Shown: positions 11,401 through 22,290 of the stretch, piece by piece
How positions within the stretch are numbered: the first letter of the stretch is position 1
Layout of the letters: each line of letters starts with the position of its first letter
Source: Teratosphaeria epicoccoides
Taxonomy: Eukaryota > Ascomycota > Dothideomycetes > Mycosphaerellales > Teratosphaeriaceae
Assembly (NCBI GenBank): GCA_021401465.1
Contig: JADDMT010000001.1
Coordinates: 434,001 to 498,000, forward strand
Direction: 5' to 3'
DNA length: 64,000 bases
The notes under the pieces: generated by a model
The model's database searches: none
Told to the model about the DNA's origin: nothing
The model's input: only the letters and a program-made list of their open reading frames with translations
Translations under genes and position numbers: made by a program

Positions 11401-11860
11401 ACATGGCCTCTTCTACCACTTCAACATGGAGCAATTCCTGCGCAGCGTGCCTCACGGTGATGGAGAGTACATGAGTATGCTGCGGCAGACTCAAGCCTTC
11501 AACGAATTCATACATGATCGCGAAGCCAAGCGCGCAGAAGACTTGGAGGTCAAGCTGTTCGACGAAATCATCCTTGGAAAGCGAAACAGAGGACGCACAT
11601 CGCTCTTCTCGAAATCGAGCACCTCCTTCTTAAGCGACACTACGGATCACCTATGGCGGTCCGCGTCCGCGACCCCACCGACCAGCCGTCTGCCTGGCGA
11701 CAGGGCCGCCGTCGCAGGTAGAACGCCGAACAAACTCGATCCGACTCTGATGCGTGAACCAAGGACTATTCAAGGTGCACCTAGGCCTCAGCAGGCGAGG
11801 ACAAAAAGGAAGCCCGTCGCGAGCATGCTTGGACTGAGCTCGCAGAGTGCAGAGCCCTGA
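8462..11860 (+). CDS. DENN-domain Rab GEF with C1 zinc finger
   Basis: A DENN-domain protein of 1115 residues, expected to act as a guanine-exchange factor for a Rab GTPase on membranes. Exons 8462-11186 and 11238-11860 flank a 51-nt intron. After a Ser-rich N-terminus the upstream DENN part lies at about 240-320 (DYVPMFAFPNDV, FAMTNQDNSKLYGICVIIW), and a coiled segment at about 335-400. The core cDENN at about 460-620 contains LFRCLTTPNIITLFEFALAE and RIILLSSHTAMLQLACAALT. A Ser/Pro linker follows. Then comes a complete C1-type zinc finger (about 880-925) with spacing H-x11-C-x2-C-x11-C-x2-C-x4-H-x2-C-x7-C. It is interrupted by the intron, so correct splicing is needed to form it. The dDENN part (AAFVRCFASIFYTYRKYL, FNMEQFLRSVP) comes last. 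The ATG at 8462 is preferred; upstream the frame begins only at GTG. Confidence 0.88.
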
Positions 11861-12643
11861 GGACTCACAACTACAACTACAATCGTCTTCTCACTACACC
11901 AGCGTCTCTGAAGCCTTGCTTCACCGGACGCGGAACCCATCTCTGTTATCTTGAGCGTTGGCGCAAAGGGGCGTTTTCCATCCACCTTGGTCCTTTCGGA
12001 TTCGTTCCTGAGAAGCAGGGAACAACAAATGTACACGAGCGCCACGGGGCAGGCTTCTTACGCACTCTCCATGGAGGCTGCGCTTGCCGATTCTATCAGA
12101 GACCGCGCATAGAATGGCGGGTAAGCGTCTCGGCTAGAAGCCAAGAAGGGCAGGGCAGAGCTCAACAGAGTACACTGAGATGCCGGCCTGAGACGCGTCA
12201 ATTTTGTATATCAGATGACAATTTTTCGTGCATGTGTGAGTAGAGAATTAGCATTGGAAGGGAGCCATAGGCATGCCCTGGACATAGTGGATTGGCTCTT
12301 CATCAATATCTTGTCTTCCGGGTTTCATGTCATGAAGCTGCCTGCGCTATTGTACAGTTGCCGTAGCCATCTGCGCGTCACAGAGGGTATCGTCGTATTC
12401 TCTTCACACCCGTGAATGCTCCCCAATGTACCATTGTCATCACCGCCACACCAGCTCGTAAGTGTTCTCAAGCCAGTTGCCAAAGTGGAGCCCGGACGTT
12501 GCCACCCGTGGCCATGCTAGTATACATTCTGACGTTTCTACACCATGCCTCGCCCCACGTGATCGCCCGCTCCATCATGTGCAAGCCGTGTCATTTCACA
12601 AGAAGAGGAAGAAAAAAAAGAACTCACCTTGAGACCGTGAATG
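11861..12643. other. intergenic, convergent 3' ends
   Basis: About 780 bases lie between the stops of the DENN gene and SOG2. Short frames on both strands lack any domain. I see no repeat or RNA gene. Confidence 0.45.
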
Positions 12644-15567
12644 TCATCGGCCTCGACCATAGCCTGGAATGTGCTGCATGGTGTTCGTGCGTTCGTTGCT
12701 CGGCCGTTCCGCTGGCACGCTTGTCTGACTTCTGTCAAATGAGGGGCGGTCCATGCCAACAAGACCAGCAGTATGTGGTGGTAGCTGATAAGTTCCATAA
12801 TCCATTGGTGTCTGCGTCGCAGTGTTAGGTTGACTGTTGGCTACGGTCGCCGCCTGTACTGCTGGCCCCAGTGCCGCTGAGAGGGGTGTTGCGGGCACTG
12901 GTGTGACATAACCAGAGCTCTGTCCTGAATGGAGACTGTTGCCATTGCTGGTAGGCATGAGTCCGAGGCCATGGTTGACATGCGAAGGAAAAGATGGTGC
13001 CAAGCCCGACGGGAAGGGAGCTCCAGGTATACCAGGTCGCAAAGCTTGGTGGTAGATAGGTGACTCGGAGATAGTCTTACTGACATCTTTGACCGCTTTC
13101 TGCACCGGGCGCATTGCTGTTCGAACTGTGGTGATATCGATGCGTTGTTGTCCAATATCCTTAATCTCTGTGGCGAGATCCGCCCAAGCTTGTACGAACG
13201 CGTCGCAAAGCTGCCAAAAATCTCGCTGGCTCCGGAGTGCAGGATCTTTGAGCTTGAGCACTGTCAAACGGGACATCAGCACCTGATTTGCTGCAATGAC
13301 GGTGTCACATTTCTTGAGAGCCATGGCCCAATGCGACGCTGCTCGCGCCAAGCCTGCGTTCTCCGCATTCTCCTTGCGGGCAGAGAATTCTGTCCGACAA
13401 TGAGGCAGCGAGCTGGCGGCGAAGTCGCATGCCCGGCGGAGATTGAGGAAGATCTGCCCAAATTGCTCCTCGTTGTCTGGATCGTCCGCGTTGGCGCTAC
13501 GCAGGTTATTGCTGCGTGAAGAGACCGTGGCAGAAGGCAGCGCAGGTGTGTAAAGTCCATTGGAATTGAGTGTAGTAGAGCCGACAGAGGTCATGATGTT
13601 TGTGCGGGTGCGTTTACCATTGGCGTGTAATGGGACTGGAGGTGGTGCAGTCCTGAGATTGGTCTGACTATCCATGCCTTGCAATATGGTAGCGCCTCGC
13701 AGTCGCCGGCTGTTGACCGGCTTCGTCTGCGTCGGAGTGGCTGTCCTGCTGCTCCAAGCACGTGATGCGCGTGGTGTGTTGCGATTCGCTGAGGGTCTCG
13801 GCATATACCCCAAGATTGAGCAGATATTGCGAGTTTCCACAATGGTCATGTAGATCTCGGCCATGAGGCAACGCACGTACGCTGCATCTGTCACCGACAC
13901 GATCCTCGATAGATGACATCTTATGTTTCGCACTACACTGCCAAAAGCCCTCAGTGCTGCCAAGGAAGTGGTCATGATGGCCGTCGAAGTCTGCGGGTCG
14001 GCTACGGCATTGGCATCCTCCATACTTGCGTCATGTTTCTTGATCAATCGACCGAGCTCGTCGACTAGAGCATCTGCGCTGAAGATTGAGCGTTCCAATG
14101 GCGACCTCTTGGGCGATTCAGACTTGACAGTGGCGGATACCTCGGCGATAGGACCCTGCAATCGCACCAGCAAGAAGCGAAGTCGTTTTGCTGCCTTCAT
14201 AGCATCCCCTATCTGGACCCTAGAATCCCGGCTTTCTGGCAAGCTCGACAATTTCTGGGTCGATCCATATTTACTGGGCGCGCCATCGATTGGGCTCACA
14301 GCACCTGAAGACTCCGCTCCGCTGCTTGCACTGTGGAAGCCGTTGAGTGTTGATAGTGAGCTCGTTCCGCGTGAGTGAGTAGGCTTGATAGTGGCCTGAC
14401 TAGGCCTTGTGGTCGCCGGAGGTCTGTTATCACTGACACTGCTCGCTTCCAGCGTCGTCTTGCGTGGTACAAAGCCTTGCCTCCGTGCTCGTATGCTAGC
14501 GGTGGAGGAGACGGTTTCGCTTCGGCTTCGGCTAATATCACCGTTGCCGGTCAACAGTGGAGTAATTCCCGGCCGCCTGACCATTGGCGCGTTGGTCGAG
14601 ACGTTTCTAGCATGCGACCTCTGCGGAATTGGTGGCGGCATGTCGCCAGGTGACCTGCCGATAGAGTCCTCGATGTTCTCAATGCCACTGATGCTGGGTC
14701 GGATAGGAAAGCGACCGATAGTCGCACTTCGCTTGGGCGGTCGTGGCGTCTCCACGTTGCTCTCGCTCGTGTCGTCCTCGGAGGTCTTCGGGCGGAGCCT
14801 CTCCCGTAGCGAAGCGGCTTTCAGGAACCGCTTGACCTGCTGACACACATCCTTCTCGGACTCGATTGCTGATGCCACGTGATGCGTCTCTGGCTTCAAT
14901 GCCTCCTCAGGCGGGAAAACAAGCGGATTCTCATCGAACTTGAGCTTGTGCAGGCTTGGCATTTCTCCAAGGGCAAGTGGCAGTCGTGTGATCTTGTTGC
15001 GCGTGACTGCCAGGAATTTCAATGAGGTCATGTTCTTGATGCCTTCTGGTATAGATGTGATGCGATTCTTGCTGATGTCCAAGATCTCCAGAGACGACAG
15101 TTGGAGAACCTACGGCGGTCAGCTTTGCACTCACGCACTTCCATAGCGGGTTTTCCATCGTACCGCCTGCGGGAACAGCTTCAGCTGATTCCATCGCAAA
15201 TTGAGGTAGCGTAGCCGGTCGCACCGGACGATCTCGACTGGGATTTGGATGTGAGGGTTGTGCGACAACGCAAGTCTGTCCACGTCAGCACTGTCGAGGG
15301 GCGCTCAACTGCGTCTTCCGGCGGCTGCGGACGCCTTGCTGCGCACCTCTCGACTTTGTCCTTGATGAGCGCAATGACCTCTACGGGCAGCGCATGTATG
15401 TTCCTGTGGCTCAGGTCCAGCGTCGCTCCGCTCTGTCCTTCCAAGCCGCTCTGCAGCCCGCCCTTTTTCTGCCGCTCCTCGTCGGCATCGAGCTCTTTCT
15501 TCGTATACGCAATCAACTCGTGGACGGAAGCAGGCGCCGCATAGGCTGCGGTGAGCTCGCTCGCCAT
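12644..15567 (-). CDS. SOG2: leucine-rich repeat protein SOG2 (RAM pathway)
   Basis: SOG2 is a component of the RAM network that supports the NDR kinase Cbk1 in cell separation and polarised growth. Three exons, 15567-15347, 15275-15164 and 15109-12644, give 932 residues. Introns of 71 and 54 nt restore continuous leucine-rich repeats at about 50-190: LDLSHRNIHALPVEV, LRYLNLRWNQLKLFP, LEILDISKNRITSIP, LKFLAVTRNKITRLP. The central part is Ser/Pro-rich and low in structure. The C-terminal SOG2 homology region is helical, with AYVRCLMAEIYMTIVETRN and FGQIFLNLRRACDFAASSL. The start MASELTAAYAAPASVHELIA is an ATG. Open-frame translation alone misses the first two repeats. The start lies 373 bases from the divergent lipoate ligase. 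Confidence 0.93.
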
Positions 15568-15940
15568 CCTGACATGGCTAAGAAAAAGTCTCTCGTCACC
15601 GTCGATGTCTCAGCGACTCGATGCACCGTAGAAGAAGTTTGGGCCCGATCGAAGCCCACTACTGCCCCGGGAAGGAGCGCTCGTATACATCGACCCTGGA
15701 CTTTTGCTGCAGGTACCGTGGACGCCGTTAGCCCCGTCTCACTCCCCCAACAAAGAAGTCGTGGTCTGTCACAAGTCGACGACCCACCATCATCCATCTC
15801 CCAATTCGCTTCTTCTTGTGCTGAATGAATGACACTCTCTCATATCACAATTATCGCGCATACGTTGTGCAGCGAGGCTAGCTCGCCACTGGAGCCATCC
15901 CGACCCATCCCGACCTGTCACACTCCGAAACGATGGCTTG
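15568..15940. promoter_or_regulatory. divergent promoter, SOG2 and lipoate ligase
   Basis: These 373 bases lie between two divergent ATGs and should carry both promoters. No motif stands out clearly. Confidence 0.5.
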
Positions 15941-17225
15941 ATGAGTCTCTCGAAGCGCGCATTGCAGCATGCGCCACCTTGTCACACGCGATGCTGTCGC
16001 ATTGCACCATCCGACGGACCACGATGGCTAGCCCACGATGCAAGCAGGCGTCTGGACGATCCAGTCCAAGCTTACATATCGACATCTCGGGATCCATACG
16101 TGAACTTATCGATTGAGCATCACCTACTGCAGAAGTCTGCGCCGGAGTCAGCAGTCCTGTTTCTGTACGTCAACCGACCAAGCATCATCATTGGTCGTAA
16201 TCAGAACCCATGGCTCGAGGTCAACCTGGCAGTACTGGATCCTGGTGGCGGCAAGCCCAAGACGGAGCCATCCAGTCCGGGTGTGGTCGATCTGGTGCGC
16301 CGGCGCAGTGGAGGCGGCACCGTGTTTCACGATGAAGGTAACGTGAATTGGACCATCATTTGTCCTCCGAAACACTTCACTCGAGATAAGCATGCCGAGA
16401 TGGTGGTTCGAGCGTTGCGCAGTTGTGGCGTTGATCGTTCGAGAGTGAATGAGAGGCATGATATTGTGCTTGATCAGGGTCAACGTTGCGTTGACACGAA
16501 ACCAGAAGACACGCATGCCACACCGTATCAGACGAAAGGCGGCGAAGGGCCGCCACCTCTCAAGGTATCGGGCTCGGCGTACAAACTCACGCGTCAGCGA
16601 GCCTTGCACCACGGCACTTGCCTTCTGAACAGTCCAAAACTGGGTATGATTTCAGAATATTTGCATTCGCCTGCTAAGCCTTTCATTTCTGCCAGAGGAG
16701 TTGAGAGCGTAAGTTCGCCAGTAGCGAACATTCTGCTCAGCAACGAGAAATTCATTGCGAATGTGCAGAAGCAGTTTGGGGACTTGTATGGAAAGCATGA
16801 GGGTATCCAAGAGGTCAATGATGGGTGGCTGGAAGATGAAAATATTAAGAAAGGTCATGACGAGCTTAAGGTCTGGATCATCTTGCACGCTCTGTCCGAC
16901 ATCGTAGCTAACGTTGGCGCAGTCCTTGGAGTGGACTTATCTGCAGACACCACAATTCACGATCAGCAAAGAGCCGGAGTGGTTCACAGATCTGGTACCG
17001 CATCTGACTGTCCGAGCTGGCGCTCTGTCTGTTGGTCATATCTGGGATCCGCAGACGACGGAGATCTTGGCACTGCCCCCGGGAGTTGTTGGACGCAAGG
17101 TACACGAGACTGGCAACTGGAGGTCAGTCCTGGACCAGATTTTACAAGGCAAGGTCCAGGACGATGCGAGGACTGACAAGCTCGCCAAGTGGTTGGCAAC
17201 GATGCTGCCACCTGCACAACCCTGA
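15941..17225 (+). CDS. AIM22: lipoate-protein ligase / lipoyltransferase (mitochondrial)
   Basis: This is the LplA-type enzyme that attaches lipoate to the E2 subunits of 2-oxoacid dehydrogenases and to glycine cleavage H protein; in yeast the homologue is Aim22. Exons 15941-16870 and 16923-17225 give 410 residues across a 52-nt intron. The donor GTCTGG is weak, but a CTAAC branch site is present and the join DELK/SLEWTYLQTPQF fits the family. The ligase signature is RRRSGGGTVFHDEGNVNW (about 110-127). KVSGSAYKLTRQRALHHGT lies further on and should hold the catalytic Lys region. The N-terminus, MSLSKRALQHAPPCHTR, is basic and lacks acidic residues, as expected for a mitochondrial presequence. 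The ATG at 15941 directly follows a TTG that extends the frame by one codon. Confidence 0.92.
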
Positions 17226-17509
17226 TAGTACCAAGCTATTTACCTGGACCTCACCGAACTCAATTGATCGGTACGGTCTATGTATGCTTTGCATTTAATG
17301 GGGCTGTGCAGTTGACATGCAATCAACTGCAAGAGATGAGGCCTTTGCAGGCCCTGATAAGTCGTTGCGGTGCGTCTATACATTAAAGGGCCCTGGATGA
17401 GATCGTAGCATTATCTTGATTGGTAATGCCTCGCAGCTGAGATAAACAGGATCACCTCTTAGTTAGAGCACATCAGCAAGCATCCCAATGACGCTGGCCA
17501 ACATACAAC
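17226..17509. other. intergenic, convergent 3' ends
   Basis: A 284-base gap separates the lipoate ligase from the formate/nitrite transporter stop. No feature is seen. Confidence 0.45.
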
Positions 17510-18523
17510 CTAAACCATCTTCTCAGCATACCCCATAGGCCTGTGAATCGGCCCAGCATTCTCATCAACAGCCGTGTTCGCGCCGTGGTTAATGACCTCG
17601 CCCTTGTCAAAGTCCGCTGGCACAGCCTCGTCTCCGGTCTGGTATAGGTACCTGCAAAGCCTCATCAGTACCTACACCTATCGTGCAGAGCCTGGCGGGA
17701 AGACTTACCAGTATACCACACCAACGAACAATCCACCACCGATCGTGTTGCCGATCAGAGCGGGAATCATGCTCTTCCAGATGTAGTAGCCGACCGTGAT
17801 TGGAGCGCCATTGAAGATGCCAATCGGGATGAGGAACATGTTGGCGATAACGTGGTCCATGCCGAGCCCAACAAAAGTCGCGATAGGCCACCAGATAGCA
17901 AAAATCTTGCTCACAATTTCCCGCGAAGAGATAGCCATGAAGACCGCAAGGCAGACGAGCCAGTTTGCTATCGTCACGTCAGCTTCAGCCTCCACGCCAC
18001 ATCAGAACCCATCCGTCTCACCTCCAATAGCCTTCAGCAAAATCCCATACCATGTCGGCGTCACACACTTCGCAACCGCAAATTTGATACTTTCCGCCTT
18101 CCATGCCGCGCTCTCAAATACACCCCCATACCCACAAATCACAAGACAAAAAAACAACATCCCGCCCAAATTCCCAAAGTAACTGACCACCCAGCTCTTC
18201 GCCAGCGCCCACCAGCTCGCGCGTCTCTGTAGCAGCGCCACAGGCATATACATCACATTACTCGTGTACAGATCTGCGCCCGTGAGCACGACGAGAATGA
18301 GGCCGACGGGGAAGAAGCAGGCGGCTATTGTGCGAATGAGGCCGGGCGCGTTTTCTTGGTACCAGGGGGCCGCGTTGGTGGAGAGGGTGATGGCGCAGCC
18401 GAAACCGAGGAGGGGACCGGCGAGGATGGAGTTGAGGACGAGTTTGCCGCAGCGCATTTTGGATTTCTTTTCGCCGATGCGGGAGATGAGCTCCATCGTT
18501 TGTTGGGGGCTGAAGGCGTCCAT
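17510..18523 (-). CDS. formate/nitrite transporter (FNT family)
   Basis: A membrane channel of the FNT family, which moves formate, nitrite or related small anions, 300 residues long. Exons 18523-18022, 17967-17709 and 17651-17510 are joined across 54- and 57-nt introns (GTGAGA..TAG and GTAAGT..CAG). Family blocks visible are SILAGPLLGFGCAITL, LTGADLYTSNVMYMPVAL, WVVSYFGNLGGMLFF, GANWLVCLAVFMA (formed by the first splice) and DHVIANMFLIPIGIFNGA. About six membrane spans are evident. The hydrophilic tail is encoded largely by the last exon. In fungi such proteins often serve nitrite uptake (NitA type), but formate cannot be excluded. No nitrate-assimilation genes are next to it. A TATA-like element and a CGG-N8-CCG palindrome lie upstream. 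Confidence 0.93.
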
Positions 18524-18642
18524 GGTGGGCGATGAGGAATGGCGGTGGGAGGCGCGAGGTATGGGGAACTTCGAGGCAGACTATGTGGAGGGGAAGAGTT
18601 CGAGCGGGAGGAGGAGACAGGGTGGGAGTCTTGCCTTGCGAC

Positions 18643-18650
18643 ATTATATA
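18643..18650 (-). promoter_or_regulatory. TATA-like element of the FNT gene
   Basis: TATATAAT read on the minus strand, about 120 bases upstream of the FNT ATG, is a plausible TATA box. Function is inferred from sequence and position only. Confidence 0.4.
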
Positions 18651-18804
18651 TCTGCACGTGCGGTCATGCGCCAGCTGGCCTGCGATCCATCCTCTTGCCA
18701 TATTAGAGCGAAAATGGCTCCTGCAGTACAAGGCTCGCTCCGCGCGCGGTCAAGACTCAAGCGCCACCCGGACTAACGACTCGATAGATGCACCAGTAGC
18801 ATTG

Positions 18805-18818
18805 CGGGCTATAGCCCG
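18805..18818. promoter_or_regulatory. perfect 14-bp palindrome CGG-N8-CCG
   Basis: CGGGCTATAGCCCG is a perfect inverted repeat about 285 bases upstream of the FNT start. Zn2Cys6 regulators commonly bind CGG..CCG inverted triplets, so it could be an operator-like site. This is inference from pattern only. Confidence 0.35.
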
Positions 18819-19727
18819 TGAGAAGGCATATGTAAAACCTCTGCACATATCTCGGCAGATGTAGCACTTTTTCGCTCAAAGGTTCCCCGCCGGACTACCA
18901 CAAAAGCTGGTTCTAGAGCCTGAGCCGGAGTGCGTTCCACAGCATGCTGCAGTCTTAGCCGGACCAGTGCACACGGCCGGGCGAAGTGTATCCATGTCTG
19001 ATGGTATAACCGCAGCTGGAGGTGGGAGCTGCAGGAATGAAAGAATGCCGCCCCGTGGACTAGCACGTGAAGTCGGAGCCCCGCAGGGTCGCTTGGGCGA
19101 ACTCTCGGTCGACTTCGGTCAGGCGGTAGTAGCTGCATGTGTTCAACCTCTGTTTCTGAAGGGCAGACATGCCGTCTCAGATACGTCTAGCAAGCCTACA
19201 CGCTCGAGCATCCAACCTGTGTTTATAAGTGCAACACATGCGGATGGCAGTAGTAAGCCTTCATAAGCGTTGCAAAGAATGCCGACCCAGCGGTCGTGGC
19301 TGCAGGAGGAACTTCTAGACTAAAGTACTTAGAGCAAGTACATAGCTGGATGTACTCCGCGCGGACGTATTGGCGTACCGTCGAGGGCCTTACGCTCGTA
19401 CGGACATCGATGCGCCGCAGGTCCAGGCGTACGGCGTTCTTTTTCAATCAACCATCCGTTTGACTGACTGTCATAGTTGAATGCACCTTGACCTGACCGC
19501 CTGTTTGCTGAACACGATAGAGATGGATGCTGATGCTGCCGACTGCTTGCATATTTGTTCAATCCTCAAGTGTCACTGCACCTGTCAACCGTTTGACTGG
19601 TTGGTCGATGGAATCACTGTGTGTAACATTTTCAAGCGTCGAGCCGGGGTACTCATAGTCTTTGGGCTCGGCCATACTTGATACTTGACTATTTTCAAAC
19701 ATCTTGGCCACCAAGCGCCACCACATC

Positions 19728-20414
19728 TTAGAGCAGTCCGTCCAATCCTTTGTCCATATCGTCGATCAACAGCTGCACCATTCCCTCAGGCATTATCGGT
19801 TTTCCGTCTACCCCTCTCACGTACTTGAAAGGCATGTCGACACTCTCCTTCTCGCCTAGCTTGATCTCCGGGCGATTGATGAAGGGTATTTGATCCAGCC
19901 GTTTGCCTTCCTGGATCACAATGCGAGTGACCCGGGCTGCTGTATCGGTTGTCATCTGCTCTGGCCCAAGCCGACGGCCTAGGAAGCCTTTGGCACGTAG
20001 CTCCCCAGTACGATCTTGATTGTATCAGTAATTGGAAGGATTGCAACAGCCGTGAGGGTGAGACGTACCTCTTGGCGGATCGTCGCCCAGGATGCCGCCG
20101 AAGATAAAAGCATCAAAGGCATCGGCATCTTCAGGGCCAATATCTCTCTCTCCTTTGGGATCTAAAAGGCACACTCTCCTCCGTGCTTCATCGGTCGGGT
20201 ACAGACTCTCCACGCCCTGCTTTGTGATCGCAGTTGATGGGATGCCAATTTGCTTTTGCGTAGCCGCTTCGTCTGTGACTCCGGATAGAATGAACTTGGC
20301 ACCAGTCGCGCTGCATTCATTGCTAATCGTTTTGTATTCCAATGCCTGCCATTCTTCGAGCTCAGGGTCCATGTGCTCGACAATAAAAGCATGCTTTGGC
20401 AGCTGACCTGCCAT
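19728..20414 (-). CDS. SFM1: SPOUT protein arginine methyltransferase (DUF431)
   Basis: This is an Sfm1-type SPOUT methyltransferase; yeast Sfm1 methylates an arginine of ribosomal protein Rps3 (uS3). Exons 20414-20069 and 20014-19728 give 210 residues, close to the yeast length. The 54-nt intron (GTACGT..AAG) joins GGILGDDPPR to DRTGELRAKGF, restoring the family's cofactor-binding knot region. Further hallmarks are FIVEHMDPELEEWQALEY at the N-terminus, VCLLDP, RRLGPEQMTTDTA and PIMPEGM near the C-terminus. The ATG at 20414 gives the standard start. It is divergent from IGO1. Confidence 0.92.
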
Positions 20415-21244
20415 TTGAACGACAGTCTGGGAAGGTAATCAAGATAGTCTCAGTATATTACTCATACACTTGACGTCCAAATCCAAGGGTCTTGTACTGC
20501 TTGTTCTCCAGGGTGTGCGTCTTACTGCTTTCTCAAAAATCCGTGCTCAAAATTTCGAGACGGCTAAGGCGTTTCATGCCGAGTGTGGGGCCCGGGCACC
20601 AGAAGCCGAATGTCAATGGTCTCGATATATGTTTCGTCGGAACCATGAACTCAGAGCTCTCTAGATAATGCACAAATGTTTGTATGCCAATCAGACTGTA
20701 GCATCTTCAGGGGAGCCTGTACTTAGAGCGGGTGCATCCGCCTTAATCAATTCCGAGTCAACCTTCCAGGTTACTTTCCGCACCTACCTTACCCAAGCAG
20801 TGATTGGTGTGTACAAAATACGTCAGGCATCACGAGGTCGAACAGCATTGACCATCAACAACTACGTATAGTCGAGTTTCCTTCTTACGCATTTCATCCC
20901 CTGGATCTGCTCACTGCCATCGATCAAACGCGACGCTCCTTCAACCGCACCATCGGCATCCAAGTCCGCACATTCGATTCGTCAGCCGAGCTTTGAGCTT
21001 AGACAGCAGTCACGCCGGCGACATAGCCCGCAGACAGCGAATCGAGGCCCGTTAAGGATTGCCAGCCCCGTCACGCGCAGCGCAGACACAACGGACAAAG
21101 AAAGAACCACGCGCGCTCATTCAATTCTTTGGTGCGGGTCGCCGTGCAACATAGGCCTGAGGCCACCCAAGCGGGGCTATAAAAACCTGGAGCGAGCTCG
21201 TTGCAGCAGAAGCATCAGGGAAGTCAGAGGCAGAGACAGACAAG
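20415..21244. promoter_or_regulatory. divergent promoter region, SFM1 and IGO1
   Basis: These 830 bases lie between two divergent ATGs. A TATA box lies near the IGO1 end. The remaining short frames look non-coding. Confidence 0.5.
21178..21185 (+). promoter_or_regulatory. TATA box of IGO1
   Basis: TATAAAAA lies in a GC-rich setting, 67 bases upstream of the IGO1 ATG at 21245. The match is good but the position is close to the ATG, so the 5' UTR would be very short. Confidence 0.5.
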
Positions 21245-21844
21245 ATGGCGTTGAATCCGCATCAGAAGAATAAGGTCGATATTAGCGTAATTGACTTACT
21301 GAGCCATTGTGTCTGAGGCTGTTCACTGACATGCGGGACAGCAACTCTCCGAGGAAGAACAGAAGCTCTTCCGACTCTACGGCAAGCTCCCCAACAAGAA
21401 AGACTTGCTCCAGAACAAGCTCAAGGAGCGCAAGTACTTCGATTCCGGCGACTATGCTATGAGTAAGGCGGGCAAGTCTGATGCCGGCCTCGTCGGTGGC
21501 CTGGGCCGCGAGCACCCATCGTATGTACACCCTCAGTCACTTGGTTTTATACCCTTTCTGACAGATCAAACAGACCAGACACCATTCCGCACCTCTCCCA
21601 GCAGCAATCCCAAAGCTCATCCTCTCCAGCACCAGGCGCGGGCGGCCCAGGCGGTGCTCCAGCCTTGCACCCAACAGCAAGCCACGGCCAGTCGAGCAGC
21701 CCAGTCAAGGAACACTCCTTCTTGCAACGAGGGACATCGGTAGACGAGCAAGACCCAGGCGAGATCGCGTCTAAGATTGGCGCCGAGACACATGCTGCCA
21801 ACGGCGATTTGGATGGCGAGAGTGCGATTCCGATCCGGCAATGA
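21245..21844 (+). CDS. IGO1: endosulfine family PP2A inhibitor
   Basis: An Igo1/ENSA/ARPP19 protein. When phosphorylated by the Rim15/Greatwall kinase it inhibits PP2A-B55 and promotes quiescence and mRNA protection. Three exons, 21245-21274, 21342-21520 and 21565-21844, give 162 residues. The first exon is only ten codons (MALNPHQKNK). The core LSEEEQKLFRLYGKLPNKKD leads to KYFDSGDYAMSKAG, which contains the invariant FDSGDY phosphosite. The tail is Gln/Ser/Gly-rich, as in other fungi. Introns are 67 and 44 nt. The first donor (GTCGAT) is unusual, but phase and homology support it. No single open frame shows this protein whole. Confidence 0.93.
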
Positions 21845-22290
21845 GCGAAGGCGATCTTTGGGAAAGAAGGAGAGAGAGAGTGACAAGCAAACCAGCAGCA
21901 GGGGCGTGTGGGTGTTATGGGATACATCTGGAAGCGCGGCGCCGGGAGCATGGGCGAACAGCAATACATGCTGCTATGGCACACTTCTCTTATGTTTTGT
22001 GGCTACCACAATGTGACGGTGGCATTACGCCGTGCAACCAGATCTGGACTCTGCGGGACAGGGCGTTCACTGGGCGCCCCGGTGGGCAACGCAAGGGCAT
22101 TTTCAAATTGTCCAGCAACAACAGGAGATGCAAGCATATGTTGTTGTAGCTGCATTGTACAAGCCTTGTCACACCAAGATGCAGTTTTTTAATGACCATC
22201 AATCTCAGCTACGCGTTATACATCTTCATACACAGAGCTTCGCGGGTATCTAGCTGTTGTCTCGTCCAACTACATTCCCCAGACGCTCAC
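21845..22290. other. intergenic, convergent 3' ends
   Basis: A 446-base gap between the IGO1 and aconitase stops. No feature is seen beyond overlapping short frames. Confidence 0.45.

Larger units (their letters stand above)
18524..19727. promoter_or_regulatory. FNT upstream region and intergenic
   Basis: About 1.2 kb lie between the FNT start and the SFM1 stop. The right half shows only overlapping short frames without domains. The FNT-proximal part holds a TATA-like element (18643-18650) and a 14-bp palindrome (18805-18818). Confidence 0.45.
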
